A DNA stretch of 14,601 bases from Verrucomicrobiia bacterium (GCA_026417275.1 JAOADO010000036.1:1-14601); one strand, 5' to 3'; counted from the first letter of the stretch, positions 1-7,891 are shown. The notes: generated by a model not told the origin, from the letters alone. Translations and numbers: made by a program.

Positions 1-826
1 CTAATTATTATTTCAAACCTGTCCTCTTTGTCAGTGAAGAAATCTCCTTGTTTGCATTCAAAACCTAATTTTTCCTTTATAATCGGTATTAATGACTTCT
101 TGATTTCTATGCCAATACTATTTCTTCCTAAATCTCTTGCTGCTTTCATCGTTGTGCCACTACCAGCAAACGGGTCTAAGACTGTTTCTCCTTTATAGGA
201 AAACAGTTTTATAAAGCGGTATGGCAATTCATAGGGAAAAGCGGCTATATCTTTCTCCAATTTGGAACCGGGTAGGACATTATTCATCTCCCATATTGTC
301 ATATACCATTTTTTTTCTGAAAACTCTCTGACATCAATTTTTGATGCTTCTCTCACTTCTTTTGATATTGAGCGGTAATTGAATTTTCCTTTTTGAAAAA
401 TGAGAATACTTTCAAGTAAGTTATCGGGGTAAAAATACATGGGATAAGGATTTTGTAAGATAACACCGCTCCTGCGACTGATTCTTAAGTAACCATCAGG
501 CTTTTTCCAGATAATCCTGTCTCTATATCTAAAACCTGTTTCCTGAAATATCTTTGTCGCATCGGCGACTATCGGGAATTTTTCTCCATTAATAAGCATG
601 TCGTCAATATTTAATACAGCTGCTCTGCCATCTTGTAGGACTCTGTGAGTTTCTTGTGCGAACTTCTTTAATACTCCAAGATATTGGTCATAACTCTTGA
701 ACAATCCTTTGTAACGAATGGGGCATTAAAATAGGGGGGAGAAGTAATCATTAAATGGCAGCTCTCATCCGGAATTTCTTCCATGCTCATGCAATTGCCA
801 ATTATAAGTTTATGTATTGTCGCCAT
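1..826 (-). pseudogene. Beta-class DNA methyltransferase (N4-C/N6-A type), frameshifted and cut by the window edge
   Basis: Translating the minus strand from the ATG at 826-824 gives a start of MATIHKLIIGNCMSMEEIP and the catalytic motif IV TSPPY (residues 28-32). This frame stops at 670-668. A second frame opens at 713 and runs without a stop to the window edge. It carries the SAM-binding motif DPFAGSGTT at 176-150. The order catalytic motif first, SAM motif last marks the beta class (CcrM/type II modification-like); SPPY favours N4-cytosine methylation, though this is not certain. At the junction the DNA reads TTC-G-T-TAC where TTC-GAT-TAC (FDY, usual in this family) would be expected, so one base seems to be missing at 714-715. 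Repaired, the protein would exceed 275 residues; its C-terminus lies outside the window. There is no clear Shine-Dalgarno sequence. It could be a true pseudogene or an assembly indel in a working gene. A partner endonuclease, if any, would lie off the left edge. Confidence 0.85.
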
Positions 827-827
827 G

Positions 828-845
828 TTTATTTTTAAAAATAAA
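828..845. repeat. 18-bp perfect palindrome directly upstream of the methyltransferase start
   Basis: TTTATTTTTAAAAATAAA is identical to its reverse complement and lies one base upstream of the methyltransferase ATG, where a ribosome binding site would be expected. It could be an operator or a weak hairpin covering the start. It is made only of A and T in an AT-rich spacer, so chance is a serious alternative. Confidence 0.4.
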
Positions 846-1034
846 ATGAACTGAAAAACCAGCAGTCCATAATGCCTTTCTCGATAAATTCACTTTAAAT
901 TTTTCCCGTCACTATTTTCAATATTTCCACTGGTCTCATTGTTGTTTAAAAAATATACCAGAGAATTTTATATTATTCATGAAAAAATATCGAAGGCTAT
1001 TAAAAACACCAGTTTATTACGAGTTTAAATTTTA

Positions 1035-1068
1035 GATAGAAAAAGGGTGGTTTAAATCGTTTTCTATC
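1035..1068. repeat. 9-bp inverted repeat downstream of the membrane protein gene
   Basis: GATAGAAAA at 1035-1043 pairs with TTTTCTATC at 1060-1068 around a 16-base loop. It lies 27 bases beyond the stop of the minus-strand gene ending at 1095, where a terminator would be expected. The stem is AT-rich and the loop long, so termination is only a possibility. The rest of 846-1094 is AT-rich and shows no gene I can support. Confidence 0.3.
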
Positions 1069-1094
1069 GTTTTAAAGCGCACAGTACATTGGTT

Positions 1095-2762
1095 TTACTC
1101 ATAAGGCTTTAATTCGACTTTCTGAATTTTGTCTGGCGGTGGGTCGTATTCGTTTTCTGCTTCGATGAGCCAGATTTTTCTGTCGCGGAAATATTCAATC
1201 AGTTTTTTGTTTTCTGCTTTGCCCATGTCGCGTGCCCAGACTACTTTTGAATTGTCTATATCTGCGCTGTTGTGGACCCAATCATTATGAACAGATTGTT
1301 TGTGGCCGTAGCGGACGAATATGAGGTGTTTACCGCCTTCGGATTCGAGGCGTTTAATCATTTGCGCTCTTTGCCAGTCCCAGTCACGACGTGAATATTC
1401 CCATTTACGTGTTTTCATCCAGAGCAGGGTCTGCAGGCAGCACAGTGCCAGGATTGCAATAACTACGGCATAACCAAAAGGTTTTTTGCAACAGTGCCAG
1501 AGTTTAAATCTTCTAAATGCTTCAACAACAAGGCAGAAGAATACGACGCCTATTGGTGCCACATAGCGGTCCCACATCCATGTTTCCAAAAACATAGCGA
1601 GCATGAACAGGATAAAACAAATAAGCGGGAAGCTGAAATGAAGGCGTCGCCTTATCATCCACGGTAATGCAATGCACAATGGCAGCAGCGCATAGGTCCA
1701 TGAATATCCTTTTACGATTCGTTTGAATTGGACGGTTTTTTCTTTAATGAATCCCGTGATTGTCTGCTGGCGGTTGTATTCATCCATGGCGTATTCGACA
1801 AAGTGGCGTTTTATAAATTCGTGGTTGTATGCCGGGATGGGACGTGGTTTTTGAATGAGGAGAAACGGGGCTACTGCGTATTGTTCCTCATAAACCATGT
1901 ATGGCATTTTGAGCGGGTTTGAGGTAATTCGCCAGTTGTAATAGCCCGTCCACGCGAGGAACAAAATCCCCGTGATGGCAATGGGAAGATATACTCTGGA
2001 AATCGTGCGGTGTGAAAAAAGGATTCCATTTTTGATAAATCGAATGATTAAAAATGCAGAGCAGAGGATGGTTAATACGAGTCCTTCAAATGGACGGCTT
2101 AATCCAAGAATTGCGGTGCCGATTCCGAACGTGAATGATGGAAAAGCGGATAAAGAAGTTGCCAGTCTGCCGACTGCGCCAAAGACGAGCGCACCGCCGA
2201 GCATGGCTTCCGAACCGCCCCAGAAGACCTGACTCCATTTAAGTAAAATGGGGTGAAACACGGCTAATAAACCACCAAAAACTGCCCATTTCGGACGCAT
2301 CCAGCCAGACAACGCCCAGCAAATCCCTGCTGCGGCGAGCGCCGCGCTCAACCACGAGCCAAAGACAGGTCTATTAAATAAGACCTGTCCGATGGCAAGC
2401 ATCATTCCCTGCGCAGGCGGGTATTTACTTACATAGGCTGGATGCGAGAGTACATGGATTGCCTCGAAGAATTTCCACATTGGATGCGGGGGGTTTGACA
2501 CTCTACCGTGTGCGAACGTGTCTGCTGCAAGCAGGTTTGCGAACTCGTCGTGGATGTGTGGCGGCGATTCGCCGATAATGAGCGTTATCCCCGCGTTCAG
2601 GCAAAATGAGATTATAAATACGACAGCGACGGCGCGTTTTGTTGATTTTGCAATCCAGTCGAGGATGTGTTCGAGTTTTTGCCAGATTAATTTAAAGACT
2701 TGCGGTTTCAGTATTGCGACCGCAAGGAAAACCAGTGCAGTAATTCCAGCAACAATTTTCAT
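1095..2762 (-). CDS. GT-C-like polytopic membrane glycosyltransferase (GT39/PMT_2-like) with soluble C-terminal domain
   Basis: A 555-residue inner-membrane protein with many hydrophobic segments (for example residues 3-18, 43-63, 133-151, 184-200, 258-272, 376-392 and 428-447). The first large extracytoplasmic loop after the second segment carries H71-D72-E73-F74, placed like the catalytic acidic residue of GT-C enzymes, followed by KYPP (113-116). WDRY (397-400) lies near the end of the membrane part. GT-C enzymes transfer sugars from lipid-phosphate donors on the periplasmic side. The last ~100 residues are soluble and contain a conserved-looking stretch (VRYGHK 483-488, VVWARDMG 507-514, YFRDRKIWLIEAE 524-536) that I associate with a family of uncharacterised membrane proteins. 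The ATG is 2 bp past the stop of the upstream PIG-L-like gene, so the two are probably translationally coupled. The family call is by topology and motif; donor and acceptor are unknown. Confidence 0.75.
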   Translation of the reverse strand: MKIVAGITALVFLAVAILKPQVFKLIWQKLEHILDWIAKSTKRAVAVVFIISFCLNAGITLIIGESPPHIHDEFANLLAADTFAHGRVSNPPHPMWKFFEAIHVLSHPAYVSKYPPAQGMMLAIGQVLFNRPVFGSWLSAALAAAGICWALSGWMRPKWAVFGGLLAVFHPILLKWSQVFWGGSEAMLGGALVFGAVGRLATSLSAFPSFTFGIGTAILGLSRPFEGLVLTILCSAFLIIRFIKNGILFSHRTISRVYLPIAITGILFLAWTGYYNWRITSNPLKMPYMVYEEQYAVAPFLLIQKPRPIPAYNHEFIKRHFVEYAMDEYNRQQTITGFIKEKTVQFKRIVKGYSWTYALLPLCIALPWMIRRRLHFSFPLICFILFMLAMFLETWMWDRYVAPIGVVFFCLVVEAFRRFKLWHCCKKPFGYAVVIAILALCCLQTLLWMKTRKWEYSRRDWDWQRAQMIKRLESEGGKHLIFVRYGHKQSVHNDWVHNSADIDNSKVVWARDMGKAENKKLIEYFRDRKIWLIEAENEYDPPPDKIQKVELKPYE

Positions 2763-2764
2763 TT

Positions 2765-3568
2765 TTAAAATCCCTCTTCGAGGGCCTTTTCGTAAGATTC
2801 ATTTATCAAACAATTTTCTCCGAGTGCATCTTTTAAGGGGTCGTCGCTAACGCCGCAAAAACCGTAATGGAGATGACGGCGAAAGCCTTCGGCATACTTA
2901 AACTTGCCAGACATCCGCCCCATATCGAGTGCAAACTCTTCCATTGTATTCAAATACAAATCCATCTTTTGTGTGGAATCGAGCCATTCGCGCTGGCTTT
3001 TGTGCTCTGCGAGGGCGGAGCGTTTTTGTTCCTGGACGTCTGTGGTGTTTACAAAGAGTCCCGGGATGATGCGTCTTCGCAACTGGTCGCGCAATCCGTT
3101 CGGCATGGAGTGATAGATTGTCACGTCGTCATTGTTAATTTTGCGCGGTGGAGTTACGCGGTAATTTGGTGCGCTGCGGACAAATGCCGCAGTGACGACA
3201 ACACGACATGTGTTCATGTGGTCTTCCATGTAATCTTGAGGAGAGTGCGTTAAGATTATACGAGGACGAACGCTGCGGATAATGGAAGCCACGCGGCGAA
3301 TAAGTTTTTGCTCGTAAAATATTTCAAGGTCGTCCACAAGGCTTTCATGGAATATGGCGCCGATGATTTTTGCGCCGTTCATGGCTTCTTTACGGCGGAT
3401 TTTTCGCAACTTTGCGGCTGAATAGACCTGACTGCCGCATGAGCCATTGGCAATTGTCATGTAATGGCATTCCCAGCCCGCGCGTTTTAGAAGAATGAGC
3501 GTTCCCGCCATCATGAACTCTATGTCGTCCGGGTGTGCGCCGATTGCAAAGGCAACTTTATTAGACAT
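2765..3568 (-). CDS. PIG-L/LmbE-family N-acetylglucosaminyl deacetylase-like protein
   Basis: A predicted zinc-dependent deacetylase of 267 residues. Members of this family remove the N-acetyl group from GlcNAc in GPI precursors, mycothiol, bacillithiol or glycopeptide intermediates. The N-terminus MSNKVAFAIG leads into the metal and catalytic motif AHPDD (11-15); the later histidine ligand fits H117 in DHMNT. The overall length fits the family. I chose the ATG at 3568 because it precedes the first Rossmann-like strand directly. The reading frame stays open up to 3727, but that extension is basic, resembles no family member, and overlaps the upstream NIPSNAP gene. The NIPSNAP stop is 47 bp upstream and the membrane GT-C-like gene starts 2 bp downstream. 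That suggests de-N-acetylation of a sugar or glycolipid handled by the neighbouring transferase, which is an inference. The substrate cannot be read from the sequence. Confidence 0.88.
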   Translation of the reverse strand: MSNKVAFAIGAHPDDIEFMMAGTLILLKRAGWECHYMTIANGSCGSQVYSAAKLRKIRRKEAMNGAKIIGAIFHESLVDDLEIFYEQKLIRRVASIIRSVRPRIILTHSPQDYMEDHMNTCRVVVTAAFVRSAPNYRVTPPRKINNDDVTIYHSMPNGLRDQLRRRIIPGLFVNTTDVQEQKRSALAEHKSQREWLDSTQKMDLYLNTMEEFALDMGRMSGKFKYAEGFRRHLHYGFCGVSDDPLKDALGENCLINESYEKALEEGF

Positions 3569-3615
3569 AATTAGGCTTAATTTTTGTTGGGAAACAGGTT
3601 CAAGAGGCAGAATGT

Positions 3616-4377
3616 TTATTTTGATGGAGAATAGTCTGTTGGGGTGAGGAACTCGGATTTTACTCCGCCGTTTACGGTAAGAGGGCCACCGGCTTTTTCT
3701 TCTGATTCTTTGCGGGCGGCAATCCATGCTGGGTCATTTCGGAATGCTGTGAATGATTTTTCTGCACTGTTTTTATCTTTATGAATGAGTATGTAGATTA
3801 ATGTGTTTTCGCTCCCTTTTTGACCCGGGGTCAGTGTCCAGTAACCGAAGTTTTTTATTCCATGTTTTTCGAATAATTTTACTGTATGGTCTCTGAAACG
3901 CGCCTTAAGAGCCTCGAGTTTTTCGGGAGCTGCTGTATAGGTGCGCAATTCGAACAGTCTGTTTTCTTTTTCTGCGGATGGTTTTATTTCTGGCGAGAAA
4001 TCGGTTGGGGTGAGGAAATAAGATTCAACTTTTTCGACGAGTCTGCCTTGTTTTTCAGATTCTTTGAATGCTGTTTGCCATTCTGGGTCGCTCATAAAAG
4101 CTTTCCACGATTTTTCTCTCGCTTCTCTGTTTGGGTAGGCAAGGATGTATATAAGTTTGTGGTCAGGGTTTTCCAGCGGGGTCCAGTACCCGATGTTTAC
4201 CATTCCGTGTTTTTCGAATAATTTGCATGTGTGGTTTCTAAAACGAGCGTGCAGGGCATCGAGTTTATCCTGGGCGGCGTAGTAAACGCGCATTTCGTAA
4301 CATTTTGTATCTTCGGCGCCGAACAGTGTTACGATTGTCATCAGCGCCAATCCAAGTATCAGGGTTGTTGTTCTCAT
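3616..4377 (-). CDS. Exported tandem NIPSNAP-family protein
   Basis: A 253-residue protein with an N-terminal signal peptide (hydrophobic residues 5-19, probable cleavage after LFGA at 18-21), so it should be exported. Two NIPSNAP domains follow, at about 24-127 and 140-249. Each has the signature FR(N/D)HT-KLFEKHG (47-58 and 161-173), a GYWT strand, a LIYIL strand and a closing LTPTD(F/Y)SP (122-129 and 244-251). NIPSNAP domains are dimeric alpha+beta barrels of the ferredoxin-like type; their biochemical role in bacteria is mostly unknown. The copies are recognisably related but diverged, which points to an old internal duplication. The gene heads the minus-strand block and is divergent from the FmdB-like gene. 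The start ATG at 4377 fits the signal peptide. Confidence 0.9.
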   Translation of the reverse strand: MRTTTLILGLALMTIVTLFGAEDTKCYEMRVYYAAQDKLDALHARFRNHTCKLFEKHGMVNIGYWTPLENPDHKLIYILAYPNREAREKSWKAFMSDPEWQTAFKESEKQGRLVEKVESYFLTPTDFSPEIKPSAEKENRLFELRTYTAAPEKLEALKARFRDHTVKLFEKHGIKNFGYWTLTPGQKGSENTLIYILIHKDKNSAEKSFTAFRNDPAWIAARKESEEKAGGPLTVNGGVKSEFLTPTDYSPSK

Positions 4378-4400
4378 GATAGTTTTGGTAGTTTATCAGT

Positions 4401-4428
4401 AGGATATAATAATGGAATTAGCGGTCAA
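4401..4428 (-). promoter_or_regulatory. Candidate sigma-70 promoter for the NIPSNAP gene
   Basis: On the minus strand, TTGACC (4428-4423) and TATCCT (4406-4401) are separated by 16 bases. The -10 element lies 23 bases upstream of the ATG at 4377. It would drive the NIPSNAP, PIG-L and membrane protein genes. The call is by consensus similarity only. Confidence 0.35.
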
Positions 4429-4542
4429 GAAAAGGATGCAAAAAGAAATAGATTGGAGAATCGAGGCAATCTGTGGTTTTACATAGTATATGGGAATGAT
4501 AAAATATCTTTAACTTGAATATTTAAAGAAATCTGCATTATT

Positions 4543-4574
4543 TATAATCGTTGCATTTTGTCGCTTTGTATAAT
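4543..4574 (+). promoter_or_regulatory. Two TATAAT boxes upstream of the FmdB-like gene
   Basis: Perfect TATAAT hexamers occur at 4543-4548 and 4569-4574, upstream of the ATG at 4608. Neither has a good -35 at 16-18 bases: TTGAAT (4515-4520) is 22 bases from the first, and TTGCAT (4551-4556) is 12 bases from the second. One of them is probably the -10 of the plus-strand block, but which one cannot be decided. Confidence 0.3.
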
Positions 4575-4591
4575 TTGAACGGTAGTGCAAT

Positions 4592-4598
4592 GAGGGAG
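4592..4598 (+). promoter_or_regulatory. Ribosome binding site of the FmdB-like gene
   Basis: GAGGGAG lies 9 bases upstream of the ATG at 4608. It is one of the few strong Shine-Dalgarno sequences in the window and supports that start. Confidence 0.6.
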
Positions 4599-4607
4599 TT
4601 TTAGGAT

Positions 4608-4943
4608 ATGCCGACATACGAATATGTTTGTGAAAAATGTGGTCATGAATTTGAGGTCTTTCAATCCATGAAAGACGCTCCGCTCAAGGTTTGTCCGAAA
4701 GAACTTTGTCCGATGAAAGAGTGGGGACGCGGCAAGGTTAAGAGGAGAATTGGAGCGGGGGCTGGGCTTATATTTAAAGGGAGCGGTTTTTATATAACTG
4801 ATTATCGGAGCGAGGGTTATAAATCTGCCGCCAGAAAGGACACAGAATCTGCAAAATCGTCAAGTTCATCGAACTCGGCAGGGGCATCTTCTTCGGCAGG
4901 GGCATCAACAGGTTCATCAGCCAAAACAGACTCAAAGAAATAG
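4608..4943 (+). CDS. FmdB-family zinc ribbon protein with Ser/Ala/Gly-rich tail
   Basis: A small protein of 111 residues. The N-terminal MPTYEYVCEKCGHEFEVFQS is typical of the FmdB/CxxC regulatory-protein zinc ribbon family. Zinc ligands are C8, C11, C29 and C34 (CEKC and CPKELC). A segment with GAGAGLIFKGSGFYITDYR (49-67) follows, also typical. The tail (about 80-111) is low-complexity Ser/Ala/Gly/Lys and probably disordered. FmdB was named as a putative regulator of a formamidase operon; the molecular role of the family is not firmly established. The gene is first in the plus-strand block, with a good ribosome binding site. Its TAG stop is followed closely by the exported unknown gene, which suggests cotranscription. 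Two copies of a 14-bp repeat encode part of the tail, a sign that the tail varies by slippage. Confidence 0.92.
   Translation: MPTYEYVCEKCGHEFEVFQSMKDAPLKVCPKELCPMKEWGRGKVKRRIGAGAGLIFKGSGFYITDYRSEGYKSAARKDTESAKSSSSSNSAGASSSAGASTGSSAKTDSKK
4875..4906 (+). repeat. 14-bp direct repeat coding for the FmdB tail
   Basis: TCGGCAGGGGCATC occurs at 4875-4888 and again at 4893-4906, 18 bases apart and in the same reading frame. It gives the SAGAS repeat in the low-complexity tail and is likely a site of replication slippage. Confidence 0.7.
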
Positions 4944-4963
4944 AAAATGAATTGGCGCGCATC

Positions 4964-4968
4964 AGGAG
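4964..4968 (+). promoter_or_regulatory. Ribosome binding site deciding the start of the exported unknown protein
   Basis: AGGAG lies 8 bases before the TTG at 4977 and 14 bases before the ATG at 4983. It argues against the ATG at 4947, which has no recognisable Shine-Dalgarno sequence. Confidence 0.45.
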
Positions 4969-4976
4969 AATCGTAT

Positions 4977-6449
4977 TTGAAGATGGAAAAATTAAACGCG
5001 ATTCTTCTGGTGCGCTTTTTTGTTTTTGTTTTTTTGTATGTGTGGGGTGCAAGCGGTGCTGTTTTGAACGACAAAGTTCTCTTGAAAGATAAGGATGTGG
5101 TGTTTATCCAGAGTCGTTCGGGTCAGTTTTTTGCCAGTGCTAAAAAGAACGTTGCAGGTTCTTCTTTGTCTGAGTATTCAACAAATTTGCCAAAAACAGT
5201 TGAGATAGACCCTAATTTTCTTGTTGTAGTTTCAGAGAGGATTAAGGATAGATTTCTTTTTTCTTTAAATTTAGAGGATAGATGGAAGGGAAGGATTTTT
5301 TTAACGATTTTTCCCGCGCGGAGTCATTTTGACCCGATTTTTGTTAATGCTCAACATACTGATGCTGGCTGGATGTATTATGTGGATTTGCCTTCGCGGA
5401 TTCAGATTAACAGATTAATTCGCGCCATGGTTGAGGTGTTGCTACAGGAATTGGCTGATAGGTCTGCGGGGTCAAAACCGGCTGAATTGCCGCCCTGGCT
5501 GGCGCCGGCGATAGCGTTTCAGATGCAATTTGACGCTCCCGATATTTCGATTATGGAGCCATTCTCAAAGAGAGTTCGCGTGGACAAGCGACGGAATCCT
5601 TTTGATTTAATAAGGAGCCATTTCAGAACAGAGAGGCCGCTTTCGTGGGAAGAACTTTGTTGGCCCGGGGACGAGGATCTTCTGGATTATTCTATTACAA
5701 ATCGCTACAGCATGTGTTCTTTTTTGTTTTTCAGTCATTTGATGAGGCTTCCGGAGGCGAATGCCGGTTTGAGGAAATTTTTTACGATTTCCCCATCATA
5801 TTGGAACTGGCAGGTTGCGTTTGTAAAGGCTTTTGAACCTCAATTTTATTCGATGCGAGATGTTGAAAAATGGTGGGCAGTAACGCTTGCCGGGTATATT
5901 GGGGTGAGTCAGTTTAAAACACTTACACCGGAAGAAACCATTTCGCAACTGGATGACATTCTTGATTCTCCTGTAAAAGCGCCAGCAGAAACAAACCAGC
6001 CTCCAATTATTGAACGTATTTTGCTTCAGAGCATCATATTGAATTACAAAATAAACCAGCACAAACAACTAATCCGACAAAAGATTGCGGATTTGACAGC
6101 GTTGCGTCATCGGGCTTATCCGTCATTTGTTGGTTTGATTGATGATTATCGCACCGCTCTGGAAAATTATCTGAGGAGGCGTGTTGCCGCCGGTTATGAG
6201 CCGGATTTGCCGCGTCTTCCTCGCGAAAATCCGAAAACAATCGTACAACAGACGGTACAGAGGTTGGATGAACTTGACTTTATTCGTTCCGATTTGCGTC
6301 TCTACGGGGTTGATGAATTGCAGATTGAATTGCCATTTTTGCAGGAAGAGTCTGCACGAGAGGCTTCTGTTGAATCTGGCAGAATTCCCGTCGCAAAGCC
6401 GCAAACAAATTCACTGCCTGCAAAGGGCATTATAAAGCCCAGAAAATAA
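4977..6449 (+). CDS. Exported protein of unknown function, possibly a catalytically dead gluzincin-like peptidase fold
   Basis: I do not recognise a named family. Three starts are possible: ATG 4947, TTG 4977 and ATG 4983. I chose TTG because AGGAG sits 8 bases upstream; ATG 4983 gives almost the same protein. Residue numbers here count from ATG 4947 (500 residues). A signal peptide spans about 16-38 (NAILLVRFFVFVFLYVWG), so the mature protein is probably periplasmic. A conserved-looking QSRSGQFF (55-62) opens the mature part. LLQELADR (165-172) followed by PPWLAPAIAFQMQF (182-195) has the layout of the HExxH helix and the WLxEGLA segment of MA-type gluzincin peptidases, but reads QExxD, and P replaces the third-ligand Glu. 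The C-terminal third is helical and charged, ending in a basic tail. The gene lies between the FmdB-like and MFS genes. A non-catalytic binding or scaffold role is an inference. Confidence 0.75.
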   Translation: MKMEKLNAILLVRFFVFVFLYVWGASGAVLNDKVLLKDKDVVFIQSRSGQFFASAKKNVAGSSLSEYSTNLPKTVEIDPNFLVVVSERIKDRFLFSLNLEDRWKGRIFLTIFPARSHFDPIFVNAQHTDAGWMYYVDLPSRIQINRLIRAMVEVLLQELADRSAGSKPAELPPWLAPAIAFQMQFDAPDISIMEPFSKRVRVDKRRNPFDLIRSHFRTERPLSWEELCWPGDEDLLDYSITNRYSMCSFLFFSHLMRLPEANAGLRKFFTISPSYWNWQVAFVKAFEPQFYSMRDVEKWWAVTLAGYIGVSQFKTLTPEETISQLDDILDSPVKAPAETNQPPIIERILLQSIILNYKINQHKQLIRQKIADLTALRHRAYPSFVGLIDDYRTALENYLRRRVAAGYEPDLPRLPRENPKTIVQQTVQRLDELDFIRSDLRLYGVDELQIELPFLQEESAREASVESGRIPVAKPQTNSLPAKGIIKPRK

Positions 6450-6578
6450 AACTTCGGTGTGATTTTAGACCTCAGCAATATTTTGAATTTTATGCAGAAA
6501 AGGAGTCTAATTTGTTAATGTTTTGTTGTTCAGTTTATTTTGGTTTTGAATAAGAATAATAGCAAATGGGAATGAGCG

Positions 6579-7805
6579 GTGGAATCTGAACGGACATTGG
6601 TTACTTACCGCTATGAGAGGATTCGCGCGATGGCGAACGGGATTCTCGAGATGGCGGGGAGCACTTTTCTGTTGTTGATTGCAGTGCGATATCTGCAGGC
6701 AGGCGCGTTTGCGAAAGCATTGGTGGCTGGCGGTGGGAGTGCTGGTTTGATTGTTTCGCCATTTGTTGTGTGGTGGGTTAGCAGGAATGGATTGAATTCG
6801 ACAGGGGCGGCGTCTAAACTTGCTGCAGTTGGTTCATTCACATTTCTTTTAATGACGGTGTTGCCATTTTTGCCTGTATTTGTGCTCGGGAGCATAGTAA
6901 CGATGGCTTGTGCTTCTTCGATGATTCCGTTGCTCACTCAAGTTTATCAAGAAAATTATCCATCTGAGCAGAGGGGGAGGCTTTTTTCCCGCACGGTGAT
7001 GATTCGAATCAGTGTTGCCGCTGTATTCAGCGAAGTTGCGGGAAGATTGCTTTCTCACTTCAACGATTATAAGTGGTTACTGCTTATTTTTGCGGCGTCC
7101 TTTGGAGTTGCCCATTTTTGTTTGGCGCGCATTCCTTCTCAAAGGCTGAAAGATTCTGGTGGTTCAAATCCATTCCGCGCCATGCGTTTTGTTAAAACGG
7201 ATAAACTTTTTCGGGACACACTGATTTGCTGGATGTTGATGGGGGCGGCTAATCTGATGATGTTACCGTTGAGAATTGAGTATCTTGCGAATCCAAAATA
7301 CAGTCAGGCGCTTGACGTCAAGGTTATCGCCTTGCTGTTGGGTGTAATTCCAAATATTATAAGGTTGATAATGAGCCCGTTGTGGGGGTGGTTGTTTGAC
7401 CATATGAATTTTTTTGCTTTGCGGGTAATTTTGAACTTGGGTTTTGCGATGGGAATATTGACGTTTTTTACAAGCGATACTATTGATGGTCTGCTTGTTT
7501 CAGCGATTATTTACGGGTTGTCGAGCGCGGGGGGCGATGTGGCGTGGAGTTTGTGGGTTACAAAATTTGCGCCTTCCGAGCATGTGGCGGATTATATGTC
7601 CATTCATACATTTTTCACTGGCGTGCGCGGTGTTCTTGCACCAGTTATAGCGTTTCATCTTGCTGCTGCGAATGTACCGTTGACAACACTTGCTTTTGTG
7701 TGCGTTGGGATGATTGCTCTGGCTAGTTTGTTGCTTCTGTTTGAACTGAAATCTGATATCAAGGGCAAGAAAACGGTGCCGCTTGTGGAGGAGGTTGGCG
7801 ATTGA
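6579..7805 (+). CDS. MFS-type transporter
   Basis: A 408-residue polytopic inner-membrane protein with about 12 hydrophobic segments. These lie in two halves of roughly equal size, separated by a polar linker near residues 185-205. The loop YPSEQRGRLFSR, after the fourth segment, resembles the charged cytoplasmic loops of the major facilitator superfamily, and PLWGWLFDH in the second half is the matching repeat. GTG at 6579 is the first possible start: an in-frame TGA lies at 6573-6575. GGGA at 6568-6571 is an acceptable ribosome binding site. The substrate cannot be predicted. The gene follows the exported unknown gene after a 129-bp AT-rich gap without a clear terminator, so it may share a transcript or have its own promoter. 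It is convergent with mpl, 86 bp apart. Confidence 0.82.
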   Translation: MESERTLVTYRYERIRAMANGILEMAGSTFLLLIAVRYLQAGAFAKALVAGGGSAGLIVSPFVVWWVSRNGLNSTGAASKLAAVGSFTFLLMTVLPFLPVFVLGSIVTMACASSMIPLLTQVYQENYPSEQRGRLFSRTVMIRISVAAVFSEVAGRLLSHFNDYKWLLLIFAASFGVAHFCLARIPSQRLKDSGGSNPFRAMRFVKTDKLFRDTLICWMLMGAANLMMLPLRIEYLANPKYSQALDVKVIALLLGVIPNIIRLIMSPLWGWLFDHMNFFALRVILNLGFAMGILTFFTSDTIDGLLVSAIIYGLSSAGGDVAWSLWVTKFAPSEHVADYMSIHTFFTGVRGVLAPVIAFHLAAANVPLTTLAFVCVGMIALASLLLLFELKSDIKGKKTVPLVEEVGD

Positions 7806-7891
7806 GCCATTGCTGTAACAATAGAAAACACATGCCAGCCCGTCTGAAATAAAACCGTCTGAGGAACCGTATATTATTTCCAACAACAGAA

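Noticed and set aside
979..1035. An 18-codon plus-strand reading frame starting ATGAAAAAATAT in the AT-rich spacer.
   Set aside because: Very short, no good ribosome binding site and no hydrophobic or other recognisable character.
3569..3727. A 53-codon in-frame N-terminal extension of the PIG-L-like deacetylase.
   Set aside because: It overlaps the NIPSNAP gene, is highly basic, and the family start fits ATG 3568.
4412..4486. A 24-codon plus-strand reading frame with AGGA six bases upstream of its ATG, in the divergent gap between the NIPSNAP and FmdB-like genes.
   Set aside because: Too short to judge, no recognisable sequence, and its AGGA overlaps the candidate -10 of the opposite-strand promoter.
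7806..7891. A bidirectional terminator expected between the convergent MFS and mpl genes.
   Set aside because: No stem followed by a T-run is visible on either strand; only a short direct repeat CCGTCTGA at 7840-7847 and 7855-7862.
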